Below are positions 1 through 11,113 of a stretch of DNA of 64,000 nt, piece after piece. Origin of the DNA: Cryptomeria japonica (Eukaryota > Streptophyta > Pinopsida > Cupressales > Cupressaceae); contig NC_081410.1 in the NCBI RefSeq assembly GCF_030272615.1, forward strand, positions 115,355,140 through 115,419,139, written 5' to 3'. Made by a program: the position numbers and the translations under genes. How positions within the stretch are numbered: the first letter of the stretch is position 1; each line of letters opens with the position of its first letter. The notes under the pieces are model-generated. The model had not been told where the DNA came from. It made no database searches and saw only the letters and a program-made list of their open reading frames with translations.

Positions 1-182
1 CTAAAAACAAGGCAAGTGTTAGCCACTATGTGGCACTTGTTAATTATTAATTAGATATTTGACAGACAAATTATTTCGTGTCGAGGGTGTGGAGGAGGCC
101 AAACATCCTCTCCCACTGAGGTAAGCCTACATTTTCATTTCCTATTTTTTTTGAATTTATTTTTTTGTTCGCATGATTGGCC
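1..182. other. left-edge sequence, no gene seen
   Basis: AT-rich sequence before the first recognisable retroelement reading frame. It may be the 5' part of the LINE ORF1 relic that follows, but the related copy near 24.5 kb is not similar here, so I cannot assign it. Confidence 0.4.
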
Positions 183-1157
183 TTCTAGCTGGCAAGATTG
201 GGAGCAATTAATGGTGTCGTATGGACTATGGATGGGTCTCCAAGCATCGAAGTTGGTAGTCTGACTTCTCCTAGCATTCACAATAAAGGTGATGCTCTTC
301 CAAATGAGGCTAAGTCTTTCAAGGCTATACTGGTTGATAAATCGTTCTATGTGCCTAAAACTACGAAGTTTGACGCGGAATTGGTTTCACTATCAATAGG
401 TAATGGCAAACCAGTAGGAGGAACACATAAGCAAAATGCTCTTTTTGTCTCCAACCCTGCAATTTCTCCTAATTCTAAAATGATTGATGCTCTTAATAAT
501 GAGAAATATCGATTAAAAAAATATTATTATTTTTCTCACGGTCATGGACATTACCAAGTGCCCAGCTCGCAAATTCTTAGGCAAATGGTTTAGAAATATT
601 TGGAATAAGAAATTAGGGTGTCATTTTTCTTTTTGAAGAATGATTAAAAAATGGTTATTCATTATTTTTTTCAATGACCCTAAATCTCAAGTGGCAGTAG
701 TTGATAAGCAATTTTGATCCATTGGAAACTGTACATATAGAGCCCTCAAGTGGTCACCCGAGGCTATCTCTGATGAGATTTTGGCTTTGTCTTGTCCTAG
801 GTTGATAGTGGTTAAAAATTTCCCTCCTTTGTTTTGGAATTTCATTCCTCAGTTGCGGTTTTAATCTGAGTTAATCCTAAGAAGGATCTCCCCAGATTTT
901 TAAACCCCTTGGTCTATGTTATTGAAACCCTAGGGGGGATCAATGTATGCTTTTTATGTAGACACGAGGGTCATATTCGAAGGAATTGTCCAATCTTGAA
1001 TAAAAATAAGTTCCCTGTCAAACCTATTGGGTCTCCTAATGTGGCCCTCCCAAATCTGCCTATTAGTAATATATCTTAATCTTCACAACCTTTGGTTGAG
1101 GACTCTACCAACGTTATCCAAATACCTCTTATGGATAGCTTGAACTCTTTGAAGGCA
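183..1157 (+). pseudogene. LINE ORF1 fragment, copy 1
   Basis: This is a decayed copy of the DUF4283/zinc-knuckle ORF1 protein of a plant LINE, which binds the element RNA. The first open piece is 198-593. From about 329 onward the sequence matches the copy at 24525-25440 nearly base for base (shared peptides DKSF.VPKT, FDAELVSLSIGNGKP, NPAISPNS). Copy 1 has lost about 70 bp near 855 and about 20 bp near 902 relative to that copy. The CCHC knuckle is intact here (CFLCRHEGHIRRNC, about 949-990), whereas the other copy has Cys to Tyr at the last position. Similarity ends abruptly near 1157, where telomere-like repeats begin. Several in-frame stops make it non-functional. Confidence 0.75.
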
Positions 1158-1170
1158 CCATCAAAATTTT

Positions 1171-2275
1171 AAGTTTAGGGTAAGGTTTAGGGTTAGGGTT
1201 AGGATTTAGGGTTAGCGTTTAAAGTTAGGATTTAGGGTTAGGGTTTAAAGTTAGGATTTAGGGTTAGGATTTAGGATTAGGATTGGAATTATGGTTAGTT
1301 TAGGGTTAGGTTTAGGGTTATGGTTAGTATAACAAGGTTTAGGGTTAGGGTTACATTTTAGGGTTATGATAGATGATTACTGTTAGGGTTAGGGATATGA
1401 TTAGGATTAGGTTTACATCATGCTTAGGGTTAGGATTAGAAATCAGTTTAGGGTTAAATTATGGTTAGAGTTCAAAAAGGGTTAGAGTTATAGTTCAATT
1501 GGGGTTATGGTTCATGCACAATGATGGTTAGGGTTAAGATTGGGTTAGGGTTGGAGTTTAATTAGGGGAAATATTTGAGTTAGGGTTAGAATTAGAGTTA
1601 ATTAGGGTTTAATTAGGATTAGGGTTAGTATTATAGTTATATTTAGTGTTAGGATTCAAATAGGGTTAGGTTTGTAGAATAAAATTTGATTTTAAGGTTA
1701 GGGTTAAGGATTAATTAGAGTTATGGTTTATGTAATCATAAAGATTCAAATAGGGTTGGGGTTCATTTTGGTTTAGATTATGGATAGGGTCAAGGTAAGT
1801 TTGGGCTTATGGTCGAGGTTACTTTAGCGTTAAGGTTCAAGTTGAAGATAGGGTTTAATTATGGTTTGGATTAATTTCAGGGTTAGGTTATCATAAAGGT
1901 TCAAATACATTTAGATTAGGGTTAGGGTTAAGGTCAGGGTTAATGTTAGATTACAATTAAGGTTACTATTGTAGGATAAATTTGGGGGTTATGGTTAGGG
2001 TTTAAATAAAGTTTGAGTTATAGTTTGATTAACATTACGCTTCGAGCACAATTAGAATTTAGGATTGGGGTTAATATTAGCTTAGGGTTGGGGTTCAATT
2101 AGAGCAAAATCTTAGAGTTAGGGTTTAAAGGGTTATAGTTAATTGTAGTTAGGGTTCAATTGTTGTAGGGTTTGCTTGTGATAAGGGTTTAATTATAGCT
2201 AGGCTTAGGATTTGAGTTTAATTAGGGTTAGAATTTGGATTATTATTCAATTAAATTAGGGTTAGGGTTCAATTT
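1171..2275 (+). repeat. degenerate interstitial telomeric repeat array
   Basis: About 1.1 kb of imperfect TTTAGGG/TTAGGG units (TTAGGGTTTAGGG, GGGTTAGGATTTAGGG and so on), interrupted by point changes and short insertions. Plants use TTTAGGG at telomeres, and large interstitial blocks of it are known from conifers. Strand bias is complete: G-rich on the plus strand throughout. The left boundary coincides with the sudden end of a LINE fragment, so the array was either captured at a break or the LINE was truncated by it. Confidence 0.85.
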
Positions 2276-3771
2276 GGTGTTGTGTTATCTAGTTAAGACT
2301 TGATTCTATTTTTATTTTTTTGTACATGTTATAAAATATTTTTTATATTTTTAAATTTAAACCTATTTTCACTTACTACTTAAAAATTCTTTATCGAAAA
2401 GATTATGTATTTCTTAAGTAAAAGAATATAATACTTTAGTATATAAATAAATTATTATATATTCTATAAAATAAAATAAAATAATGTTTAATAAAAATTA
2501 TATTAATTTTAAATTTAATAATTTTAGTTAAATAAAATAACTATATTATACATATTAAAAAAATCTTGATTAGTATAGATACCTAAAATACTTCTATATA
2601 ATATATATGAACATCATTCAAATGGATGTGTTTAATATATTTATACTAATTTTATTATCTTTTATGTGCTACTTTAATTTATCTGCATCATTTAATTATT
2701 ATTTATTCATTATTCTAGCATATAATTGTCTAAAAAGATTTCATTATTTTTTTATCCATATCCATGATAATAGGGACAATAGATATAGAAACTCGCTTAT
2801 AAAGCATGGTCTATAGACGAAAATAACAATTTAAAATCATTGTTTATGTCTTTGAAAGAAGAAACTTGCATTTTTATTTGCATTATTAAATAGACATTAA
2901 GATTTTAACTCACATTGCGGTAAGATAGCTACAAAATAATAATAATTTGGGCATTCTTTATATGTAAATTTTTGGAAAAAAAAATAATTTTTTTTACTAT
3001 ATTGATATTTGAAAATATAGAAAGATATTTGTCACAATCTTAATTTATTTCAAATAGTTAAATTATAGCAACTTTAAGAATAAAACTTATTTAAAATTTT
3101 TAGGTCTGAAAAAGATGTTAAAAAAAAATGAGAGAAGGAAGCAACATGGCTAAATCAATGACGTCAGCCTTCTTTTTCAAAGGATAGCCTGTCATCAATT
3201 TATTAAATTGTCAATTTTGTTTTGTATAATTTGGCTGTTTCCAGCATGTGACTGTTTACGGTTATTATTATTATATTACTGGTTTGTTTTTTTTGTCAGC
3301 CTGTGTTGACAGTTTGGTTGTTTCTTAACTAGCATCTTGTGCTTAACGGTGTATTAATTTTTTTAATTCATAATATTTTTTAAAAGTATGTTGCTTATAA
3401 AGTGTACTATTGACATTTACAAAAAATAATTGGATTATTTTTTATTAGTATTGATTTTTTAAAATTTAAATTTTAGTTTTTTTTTAATGTAATTTGAATT
3501 TAAAGAAAAGTTATTATTTTATTAATTTTGTAATTCTTTTGTTTTGTTTATACTTTGAAAATATAGTAAATATTAAAATTTTGTAGTCCACAGTGGTGAG
3601 AATGATATGTTACTTTATGATATGTTATTTTATTATATGTTATTTATGAAATTTAAATTTTTTAAAGGTATGATTGGATGAAATTCAATTTGTGGATGAT
3701 TTTGATGGAGTGAATCTCCTTGTTCGTCATAACTTCTTAGTTGAAGGACAACTTTTGATTTATATGTATAC
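2276..3771. other. AT-rich intergenic stretch, no gene
   Basis: Low-complexity AT-rich DNA. A 69-codon open stretch (2607-2816) has no recognisable domain and is probably chance. The last five bases (CTACT, 3772-3776) are the left target-site duplication of the element that follows. Confidence 0.6.
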
Positions 3772-3776
3772 CTACT

Positions 3777-4555
3777 TGTATATGGTGAAAATGGATAACA
3801 ACAATAACAATATTGAAAGGCTAAATGAATTCAACCACAAAACCCTGGCCTAACAACAACAAAGATCCACCATAACATATGAAGATTACCTAAGACAATG
3901 CAAATCAAACAAAATCACAAAGATTATACCATCACATGTCCAATAGGGTTTGGATCTCCATTCTTCCTATCTCCATTGATCTTGCTTGATATATTTGCTC
4001 TCAAATTTTATGTGCACAAGAGCTCAACAAAGAACGGAAATGTGGTTGCAAGTAGGATCGTAGTGTAGTCAAGTGTATAAGATTCATTCGAATGTCTCAT
4101 TAGGGTTTGATAATGAAGTAAGCATCTCCTTATATAGAAGACACTATATGAAATGGAGGGATAAGATTGAGAGGTGTAGAAGGAGGTCGGCTATGATTAG
4201 AGGGTAGGTAAAAGAAATAATAAAATAATGAAAGGGGTAGTTAGTGTATGAATTAAGAGATGAATGACATGTGTCATGGGTAGAAAAGGTTAATGAATTA
4301 ATTAAATAAATAAAGATTTATTTAATTAATAGAAGAAGTGGGATAATTAAATAAATAAAAATATTTATTTAATTTAGGAAAAAGGATAATTTAAATAAAT
4401 AAATATATTCATTTAAATGAGAAATAAGGCTAGAAGAGGATAAATGAATTAATTAAATAAATAAAGATTTATTTAATTTATAGAAGAATTAGGCTTAGAT
4501 AATTAAATAAATAAAATATTTATTTAATTAGACATGACAATTTTAGGTGTCTACA
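3777..4555 (-). repeat. 3' LTR of element A (779 bp)
   Basis: Begins TGTATATGG and ends GTCTACA as read on the plus strand, with the TSD CTACT immediately to the left. It is about 98.7% identical by eye to 19052-19818. It carries repeated ATTTATTTAATTAA-type AT blocks in its right half. The 12-bp stretch near 4517 is absent from the other LTR. Confidence 0.93.
4129..4137 (-). promoter_or_regulatory. TATA box in 3' LTR of element A
   Basis: Reads CTATATAAG on the minus strand, in the same place as in the other LTR. In this copy it would drive only readthrough out of the element. Confidence 0.5.
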
Positions 4556-4569
4556 TTTTGCCCCTCTTT
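4556..4569 (-). promoter_or_regulatory. polypurine tract of element A
   Basis: On the minus strand the bases directly before the 3' LTR read AAAGAGGGGCAAAA, the expected primer for plus-strand DNA synthesis. Element B has almost the same tract at the same position. Confidence 0.8.
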
Positions 4570-4703
4570 GAGACAATGCGGCTTGTCACGTTGTTTCAAA
4601 GAAAATAATATGAACTGATACAAAGTTGCCCCAAGATGGGAATGATATGCCCCCTCGAGAGATTGGATGAAAATGTCTGGAAAGATCGTAGACAATCTCT
4701 CGA
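4566..4703. promoter_or_regulatory. two conserved inverted repeats next to the PPT (element A)
   Basis: Inverted repeat 1 pairs CTTTGAGACAA (4566-4576) with TTGTTTCAAAG (4591-4601), 10 of 11 pairs. Inverted repeat 2 pairs TCGAGAGATTG (4655-4665) with CAATCTCTCGA (4693-4703), 11 of 11. Both exist at the same positions in element B with different loops, so the structure rather than the exact sequence seems to be kept. They sit in the sense 3' UTR and upstream of the antisense promoter. Confidence 0.6.
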
Positions 4704-4796
4704 TAAGAAAGAAAGGCTAGAATGGACTGACCGGCTAAAGTGACAAAGTCACAGGATAAAGAAGACTGACTCCGGAAACGAAGGCTAGGGGTAGTC

Positions 4797-4805
4797 TATA
4801 AGATA
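4797..4805 (+). promoter_or_regulatory. TATA box of antisense PMD gene, element A
   Basis: TATAAGATA lies 99 bp before the first ATG of the PMD gene. The 5' leader between them has no other ATG. Element B has a canonical TATAAATG at nearly the same distance (103 bp), which supports a dedicated promoter on this strand. Confidence 0.6.
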
Positions 4806-5079
4806 GACCAGGAGGGAAAATACATCCTCATTGTCATCTACACATCCACGAGAGCAGATTGCAGAGCGAAAATAGAGCAGCAGCAGTCAGCAGCGATGGC
4901 CTTCATTCATAGATTCGACCGCGTTCGCCGATTTCAGAGGCCAGCAGAGGCAGGAGAGTCGGTAAGTACCACCAAACCTCCTCGTACTTTGACGCATTTA
5001 ATTTTGTCATTAATGCATGGTAGATAGAGCAATAAATGCGCTTAGACTGGGGTCCAAAAAGTGTCCAAAAATGTCCAAG

Positions 5080-5350
5080 CGCGTCTGCGTTGGTTCCAGG
5101 CGCGTCTGTGCTCGCGAGGCATGTCTGTGTTTCTGCCAGGCGCGTCTGCGTTTGAACCCGCGTCTGTGTCAAATGCGACCGCGTTTGTGATGGCCAGTCG
5201 CGTCTATTCCAAGAAGGCACGTCTGTGTCGCCCAGGTGCGTCTGTGCAGAGCATAAGCACGTTTGTGTCAATCAGGTGCGTCTGTGTTTTTTAGGCGCGT
5301 CTATGCAGTCTGAAAGCGTGTTTATGTCAGGTAAGCACGTTTGTGTTAGG
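5080..5350 (+). repeat. short motif array, CGCGTCTGTG type (intron, element A)
   Basis: About 14 copies of a 10-bp motif with consensus YRCGTYTRTG, spaced about 18-22 bp with unrelated bases between. Examples are CGCGTCTGTG near 5101 and CACGTTTGTG near 5259. The same motif in reverse complement is clustered at 17379-17575 and 18722-18942 of the same element. Confidence 0.85.
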
Positions 5351-5377
5351 TTTTGGTCTTCTAGGTCAAATCGGCAG

Positions 5378-5716
5378 TTCTGTGATGAACATACGCTGTC
5401 GATTGGATAAGCTACTGAGAGGATACACTCAAGCAGGTCCTCTAGGGAAGACTAGGATAAATCAAGGCACTTTGTGATGAACAGTGAGTACCAAGATAGA
5501 GTACTTTGTGATGAATAGGGAGTACTAAAATATGAGTAGCACTTTGTGATGAATAGGGAGTGCAAATGTGAGTAACACTTTGTGATGAACAGTGAGTGTC
5601 ACACACGTAGTACTTTGTGATGAACAGGGAGTACCACTAGGATAGAAGCAACACTTTGTGATGAACAGTGAGTGTCACTAGGATAGATAGCAACACTTTG
5701 TGATGAACAGTGAATG
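5378..5716 (+). repeat. second intron array, CTTTGTGATGAACAGTGAGT type
   Basis: About eight units, each with a core ACTTTGTGATGAACAGTGAG or a close variant (GAATAGGGAG in some), at intervals of about 33-42 bp. Starts fall near 5384, 5470, 5502, 5543, 5578, 5614, 5653 and 5695. Flanks such as GTGTCACTAGGATAGA are partly shared too. It ends about 35 bp before the splice acceptor. Confidence 0.85.
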
Positions 5717-7694
5717 CCACTATGACTGACATGAGTGATTTGCTTGACTGCAGGAGTATTTGCCGATGCTGGAGTCACGGGAGAGATTCCTGTCTACTCA
5801 GAGGTTGCGACCTGAGTTGTCCTTCGAGGATCGAGCAGCTATTGAGGAGATGGGATTGAGACATGTTCTATATGTGCCTGAGTTTCAGGCGAACATGGGA
5901 CTGTTGACTGCGCTGGCGGAGAGATGGCACTCTGAGACCTATACGTTTCATTTGTTGATGGGTGAGATGACAGTCACCCTTGAGGATGTATATAGGATAC
6001 TGAGGATACCAATCGATGGGGAGCTGATCCCATACGATTGAGATGGAGACAAGGAGGCCCTGAGATGAGTATTCTAGGACCCAGGACTGGAGATGAGGGC
6101 AGGACATGTGGCATGGGATACCATGACAGCCACAGGATTAGCATTACCAGCAGTGGTAGGAGGAACGATCAGTGGGTTCCTATGTCTAGATAGGGTGACA
6201 CGAGGGTTGGCTGTGAGGTGGGGAGGAGCACTGGAGACACTGGTGACGCAACACACTAGGTATGCTTGGGGACCGTGTGTGTTGGCACACCTCTATTACG
6301 AGCTGCATCAATTTGTGTACCACGGATTTGTGGGTTTGGGCTGCGGAGTGACATTGTTGCAGGTATGGGCTTACGAGCATCTGCCAATGACGAGGCCGAT
6401 ACACTTCAGAGGCAGGGGTCATGGACGCAGTTTTGTTCATTTGTATGACATGATCACATCACAGCCACGGATTGGCAGGCTAGAGTATTGGCGGCGAGTG
6501 ATAGATGATATCGACATGGTCGTATGGAGACCATACCTGGGCTGCGAGTAGTGGGAGGATGATGCAGTTGAGCTTCGCTACACCTTCCAGAGTAGGTATT
6601 TGATTGGGCGGATGCCCTATGTGCTAGAGAGGCAGCTAGTGGACAAGGTTGGCCGACAGTTTGGTAGGATTCAGAGGATGCCACGAGGCTCGGTCATGTA
6701 TGCACGAACAGTCAGAGATCAGGCACAGTTTGGGCCTTTGTTGTCATATGATCAGGCAGTGACACAGCTGGTAGAGATGATGCCCCTACCTTGGGACATG
6801 TGGCCAGAGATTGAGGACGTCGGCATGGATGCTGAGTACATAGCCTACTGGGCAGAGCATCCCTTCCCACGCTTGACGGATCCGGGAGAGCCATTGGATG
6901 GAGATGGGGGTGGGGATGATGATGATGGTGGAGGTGATGGGGGCAGAGACCGACGGAGGAGGAGGGGAGCAGTTGGAGAGAGGAGGGTTGCACCTCGGAG
7001 GGAGGGTGGTGAGGAGAGACAGGCTTAGGTGGTGAGGGGTCGCGGTGGATTGCCGCTATAGGTGCATGCAGCATAGGGTCCTAGACAGGTACAGGTGCAG
7101 GGACAGGGATAGAGACAGGTATCAGTACAGGCACCAATACAGGTATAGGCATAGGCACAGGGGCAGGCACCCGTACAGGGGGAGCCACAGGCAGAGGTGG
7201 AGGGGGCTGACCCGGTGGAGGATGAGCTGCTAGAGCTGAGGGAGATCTGCTAGGGCCAGGCAGATGAGATCTAGGAGCTGGAGAGGGAGAGGGATCAGCT
7301 CAGGATGAGGCTCAGAGATACTGAGCGGGAGCGAGATCAGGCTATTCAGCATTATACAGAGGTTGAGACAGCACTAAGGGTCGGGAGACAGGCAGCGGAG
7401 GACACAGGGGTAGGATATGCTTATGTCCTGCAGGCAGGGGAGGAGATTGCCTACTGGCGAGATCTCTACTATGGTGCAGTGCCAGTAGATCAGCGGGCGA
7501 GGAGCTTCCATAGACCATCGCATACAGCGACAGCTACGGGAGGGAGCCGGAGGAGACAGGCATCGAGTGGTGGGATTATGGGTCCTTCACCACCACCAGA
7601 TAGAGGAGACAGGAGGGATGATCTTGGGGTGGGTCCTTCAGGGGCTCAGATTCCATCGAGGCCAGGCGGCTCTGAGGGAGGGAGTTCATCATAG

Positions 7695-9398
7695 CCATAG
7701 AGGGCTCCCTATGTATCAGTTTTGTACCATTTTTGTATTGTAGACACCTACGGGTGCTTTTGTAGCCATATGATTTTGACATCATTGTATCATGACACTT
7801 TATGATTATATATATGAGATGATTCATCTTTGCGGCAGCTATATGCATGTGTACCTCTGTGATGAGATGTTCTTATGTGATGTTTTTTTTATGGATGCAA
7901 ATATAAACATAATGAAATGCAATATTTTTGTTCTTTTATGTTTTAAAATGTTATGCCAATGCAATTGTAAATGTATGTAATGCAAATGAATATGATAATG
8001 CAAATGTAAATTGTGCTAATAGGTGTTGTGTGCAGGATGTGATGCAGTTGTGATATCTATATGTATGTATAAAATGCTTATATGTGGTAATGCAGGTGCA
8101 ACTACATGAAATGCAAATGTTTTTAGTGTGTCATTATACTCAGTCATGTGATGGTAGGCTATGCGGACTCGAGAAGGATGATGGAAGTCAATCAAGAAAG
8201 GGGGATGGAAGATAGAAGATATGAAAGTGAAAGAGCTTCTTGTGCGTTATCATCATTGAGATTTATTATGGCAAGTAGGTTATGACAATTGAGGCATATG
8301 TTCGACCCAGAAAGTCATTGTACCTGTTTGAATGGAGATAAGACAGTCGCAAATAAGGAATGCCCCAGTTCACACTAGACTCACAGTGTCCTCATATCCT
8401 TGGACAAGTCATAGCATTACTAAGAGACAATCCACAGATAGCAAAGAAAAATAGGTGACGATACCCTATCCTCGCCTTTCTAGTCAAAGACATCCTGGAG
8501 ATAGAATCTCTAGTCAGAGACATCCTGGAAAAGCTAAAAGACATGTCACCAAAAGATAAAATCAAAAGAAAACCAAGACTCGACACCAACATCCACTGTA
8601 GTCCTCAAGTTTAGTGTCTCTTGTCACTTGTATAAGTTTTATTTGATTGTGGTCACAATGTTTACTTTCACAAAAAGGATAGATAGCACGAAACCATATA
8701 TTGTCTGAGTCTGTTGAAAGATTTGATTTGTCGAAGCCCATTGTTACTGCTGTGTCTCATCTGAAATTGACTGAATCCATGAAATTGATACTTTATTGCG
8801 GAGAAGATGAAACTCTATTGTGGATCTGTGATGCAAATGTTGCTTTATTGTGAATTGTGCGTGGATAGACTGAAGGAAGCTAGAAGAAACTGTACTCCTT
8901 GAAACATGTGATGTTCTCAGTTCCACACCCATTACTAGACATAGGATTTTGCCTTAGCCACAGATAGGATCTGATTTATTATGGATGGAAAGGGATGAAA
9001 AGGGAGGTTTATTATGAATGGCTAACCAATCTTGGGTAGATCAATAACAAGCCATGATGGGAATGGGTAAGTTTATTATGAACGAATTGGTCGTGAGTGT
9101 GTGCAAAGTGAACGGATGAAAGTGAATCCTGAAGGAGGAAGGAGCAATGTCTCTACACATGGTGCTGGTGACCCAGTTTTCACCATGGTACTTGCCCAGG
9201 GCGCCACCGAAGTGGTTTTCACCATTGGATGAAATTATTTCTCTTTACTTTTTTCAATTTTTTCAATGTTTTTTGTGTCACAAGGCGCTTGTTTGCCAGG
9301 TTTTCACCAAGTAACGATTTTTTTGTTTTATAATTTTTTTTTGTATTTTTGAATTTTTTTGATTTTTTGTATTTTTTGAATTAAGATACTTTGAAGAG
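7695..9398. other. region between convergent PMD and pol genes, element A
   Basis: No convincing gene. It begins with the presumed 3' UTR of the PMD gene (TTTTGTATTGTAGAC is shared with element B). A stretch with many ATGCAAATG-like units follows at 7850-8110. Near pol there are GGTTTTCACC decamers on the plus strand (9214-9223 and 9299-9308, plus a variant at 9175-9184) that are also present in element B. Confidence 0.6.
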
Positions 9399-11113
9399 CT
9401 ATGTGTAAAACCTGTGAAGATGCATGTTGTTGATAGGATCCTCCAAAGGTTCACCTTCTGTAGTTGAGAGCTGATATGCCCCAGATCCATATGCTGCTAT
9501 AATGATGTAAGGACCAAGCCAATTTGGTTCGAACTTGCCCTTCTTCTCTCTATCTTGTTGATTTTTAGGATTTTCTCTGAGAACTAAGTCCCCTACCTCA
9601 AATGTGTGAGGCTTGACCTTGTGATTGTAGCTGTGACTCATTCATTGTTGGTAAGCCTTGAGATGACTAAAAGCAGTTTGTCTTCATTCATCCAGTAGTT
9701 CCAGCTCTTGTAAGCGAGAGACCCTATAGTCTTTGTCACTGATGATGTTTTGCAAAGAGACCTATAAAGAGGGTAGCTCAACCTCAATAGGCAAGATGGC
9801 TTCAGTACCATAGACAAGTGAATAGGGTGTAGCTCCTGTAGGTGTGCGGACACTTGTGCGGTAGGCCCAAAGTGCAGGATTAAGTTGAATATGTCAATTA
9901 TGACCAGCATCGTCGACTGTCTTCTTTAGGATTTTAAGGATTGTTTTATTAGACGCCTCAGCTTGGCCATTACCTTGGGGGTAATATGGTGTGGAGAAAC
10001 GATGGGAAATATGGAAGCGGTCACAGAGTTCATGAACATTCTGATTTTTGAAGGGACGCCCGTTATTAGTGATAATGGAAACAGGAATACCATATCGGCA
10101 AATGATATAGTTGAGGATGAATGTAGCAATCTGTTTTCCTATGACTTGTGTGAGAGGCACAGCTTCAATCCATTTTGTAAAATATTTTGTGGCAGTGATA
10201 ATGAATTTATGACCATTGGAAGAAGGAGGGTGAATCTTGCCTATGAGATCGAGTCCCCACTGACAAAAGGGCCAAGGAGACGCAAGTGGTTGAAGTTCTT
10301 GTGCTGGCGCATGTATGAAGTCTCCATGAATTTGGCATTGCTTACATTTCTTGACAAACTGATATGAATCTTTTTTCATATTGGGCCAGTAATATCCAGT
10401 CCTGATGAGTTTCTTGGCCAAGGTAGGACCACTAGCATGTGGACCACATATCCCTTCATGCACTTCCCGTAACGCAATCTGAGCTTTGTCACTTTCTAAA
10501 CATCTAAGAAGAGTGCCATCTAGACCTCACCGGTATAGGATATTAGCTAAAATGACATATCGAGAAGATTGGCGAATGAAAGTGCGACGTTGGTTATTTG
10601 ATAGATCAGGAGGTAGAGTATTGTCACATAGGTATGTGAAAATGGAACCATATAACTGGGATTCGGGACCAACAATGCATATCATCTCAGTAGGCATGAT
10701 CTCATATGAAGGAACCAAAAGGTTATCCACCAAGAACTCATAGCGGGTCTCGTTTGGAGGTAAATCAATCAGGGAAGCAATTGTAGCCATGGCATCTACG
10801 ACGATTCTGCTCTCTTGGTATCTGCTCAAAGTCTATCTTTGTGAAGTGTTGTTTCAGGTCATCCACCATTTGTTTATAAGGCATTAATTTTTCATCTTTT
10901 GTTTGGTAATCATCAGTTGCTTGATGGATGACAAGTTGGGAGTCCTTAAAAAACATGAAGTTCCTGGATCTTCCATTGAACTGCAATTCGTAATCCTGTT
11001 GTTAACGCCTCATATTCTACTATATTGTTAGTGCAAGGAAATGATAAGCGGTATGATTTTGGTATAGAATCCCCTTGAGGAGTTATAAAGAGGATGCCAG
11101 CTCCTGCCCCATG
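9399..11113 (-). pseudogene. pol: archaeal-type RNase H and integrase part of pol, element A
   Basis: Continues the pol frame after a TAG at 11114. The second RNase H spans about 11140-10765 (YFDGSY, DSQLV.QATD, EQIPREQN) with a TAA in place of a residue before DSQ and a frameshift near 10805. Integrase has the zinc-binding part (HEGICGPHASGP, KKCKQCQIHGD) and the catalytic core in an open stretch 10463-9894, followed by a stretch with two or more stops and the C-terminal GKFEPNWLGPY module ending LHRFYT at 9399. The second catalytic Asp is Asn (ITNNG instead of I.DNG in element B), so the integrase would be dead even without the stops. Confidence 0.85.

Larger units (their letters stand above)
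4962..5753 (+). other. intron of PMD gene, element A
   Basis: Bounded by GTAAGT and TGACTGCAG. The joined reading frame is in phase, and the flanking exon peptides match those of element B, whose intron sits at the same position. The intron holds two repeat arrays (5080-5350 and 5378-5716) and little else. Confidence 0.7.
4896..7694 (+). pseudogene. antisense plant-mobile-domain (PMD) gene of element A, two exons
   Basis: Predicted exons are 4896-4961 (22 codons, ending TCG|GTAAGT) and 5754-7694 (after TGACTGCAG|GAG), joined in phase. Exon 1 shares RVRRFQRPA with element B exon 1. Exon 2 encodes a PMD: LAERWHSET.TFHL..GEMTVTLEDV.RIL at the N-terminal part, then WGPCVLAHLY.ELH and VVWRPYLGCE. 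This is followed by an acidic/Gly stretch, a Gln-rich run and a coiled-coil C-terminus (ELERERDQLRMRLRDTERERDQ region). Host PMD proteins such as MAIN and MAIL1 are nuclear and act in silencing; a role here is inferred. In-frame stops at 6039, 6060, 6069, 6549 and 7026, plus several TAGs where the repeat has CAG, disable it. It is convergent to gag-pol. Confidence 0.8.

Noticed and set aside
1171-2275. A real chromosome end
   Set aside because: Repeats are too degenerate and are flanked by ordinary sequence on both sides.
5378-5716. CRISPR-like repeat-spacer appearance of the intron array
   Set aside because: Repeats are degenerate, spacers vary and are partly shared, and the context is a plant retrotransposon intron.
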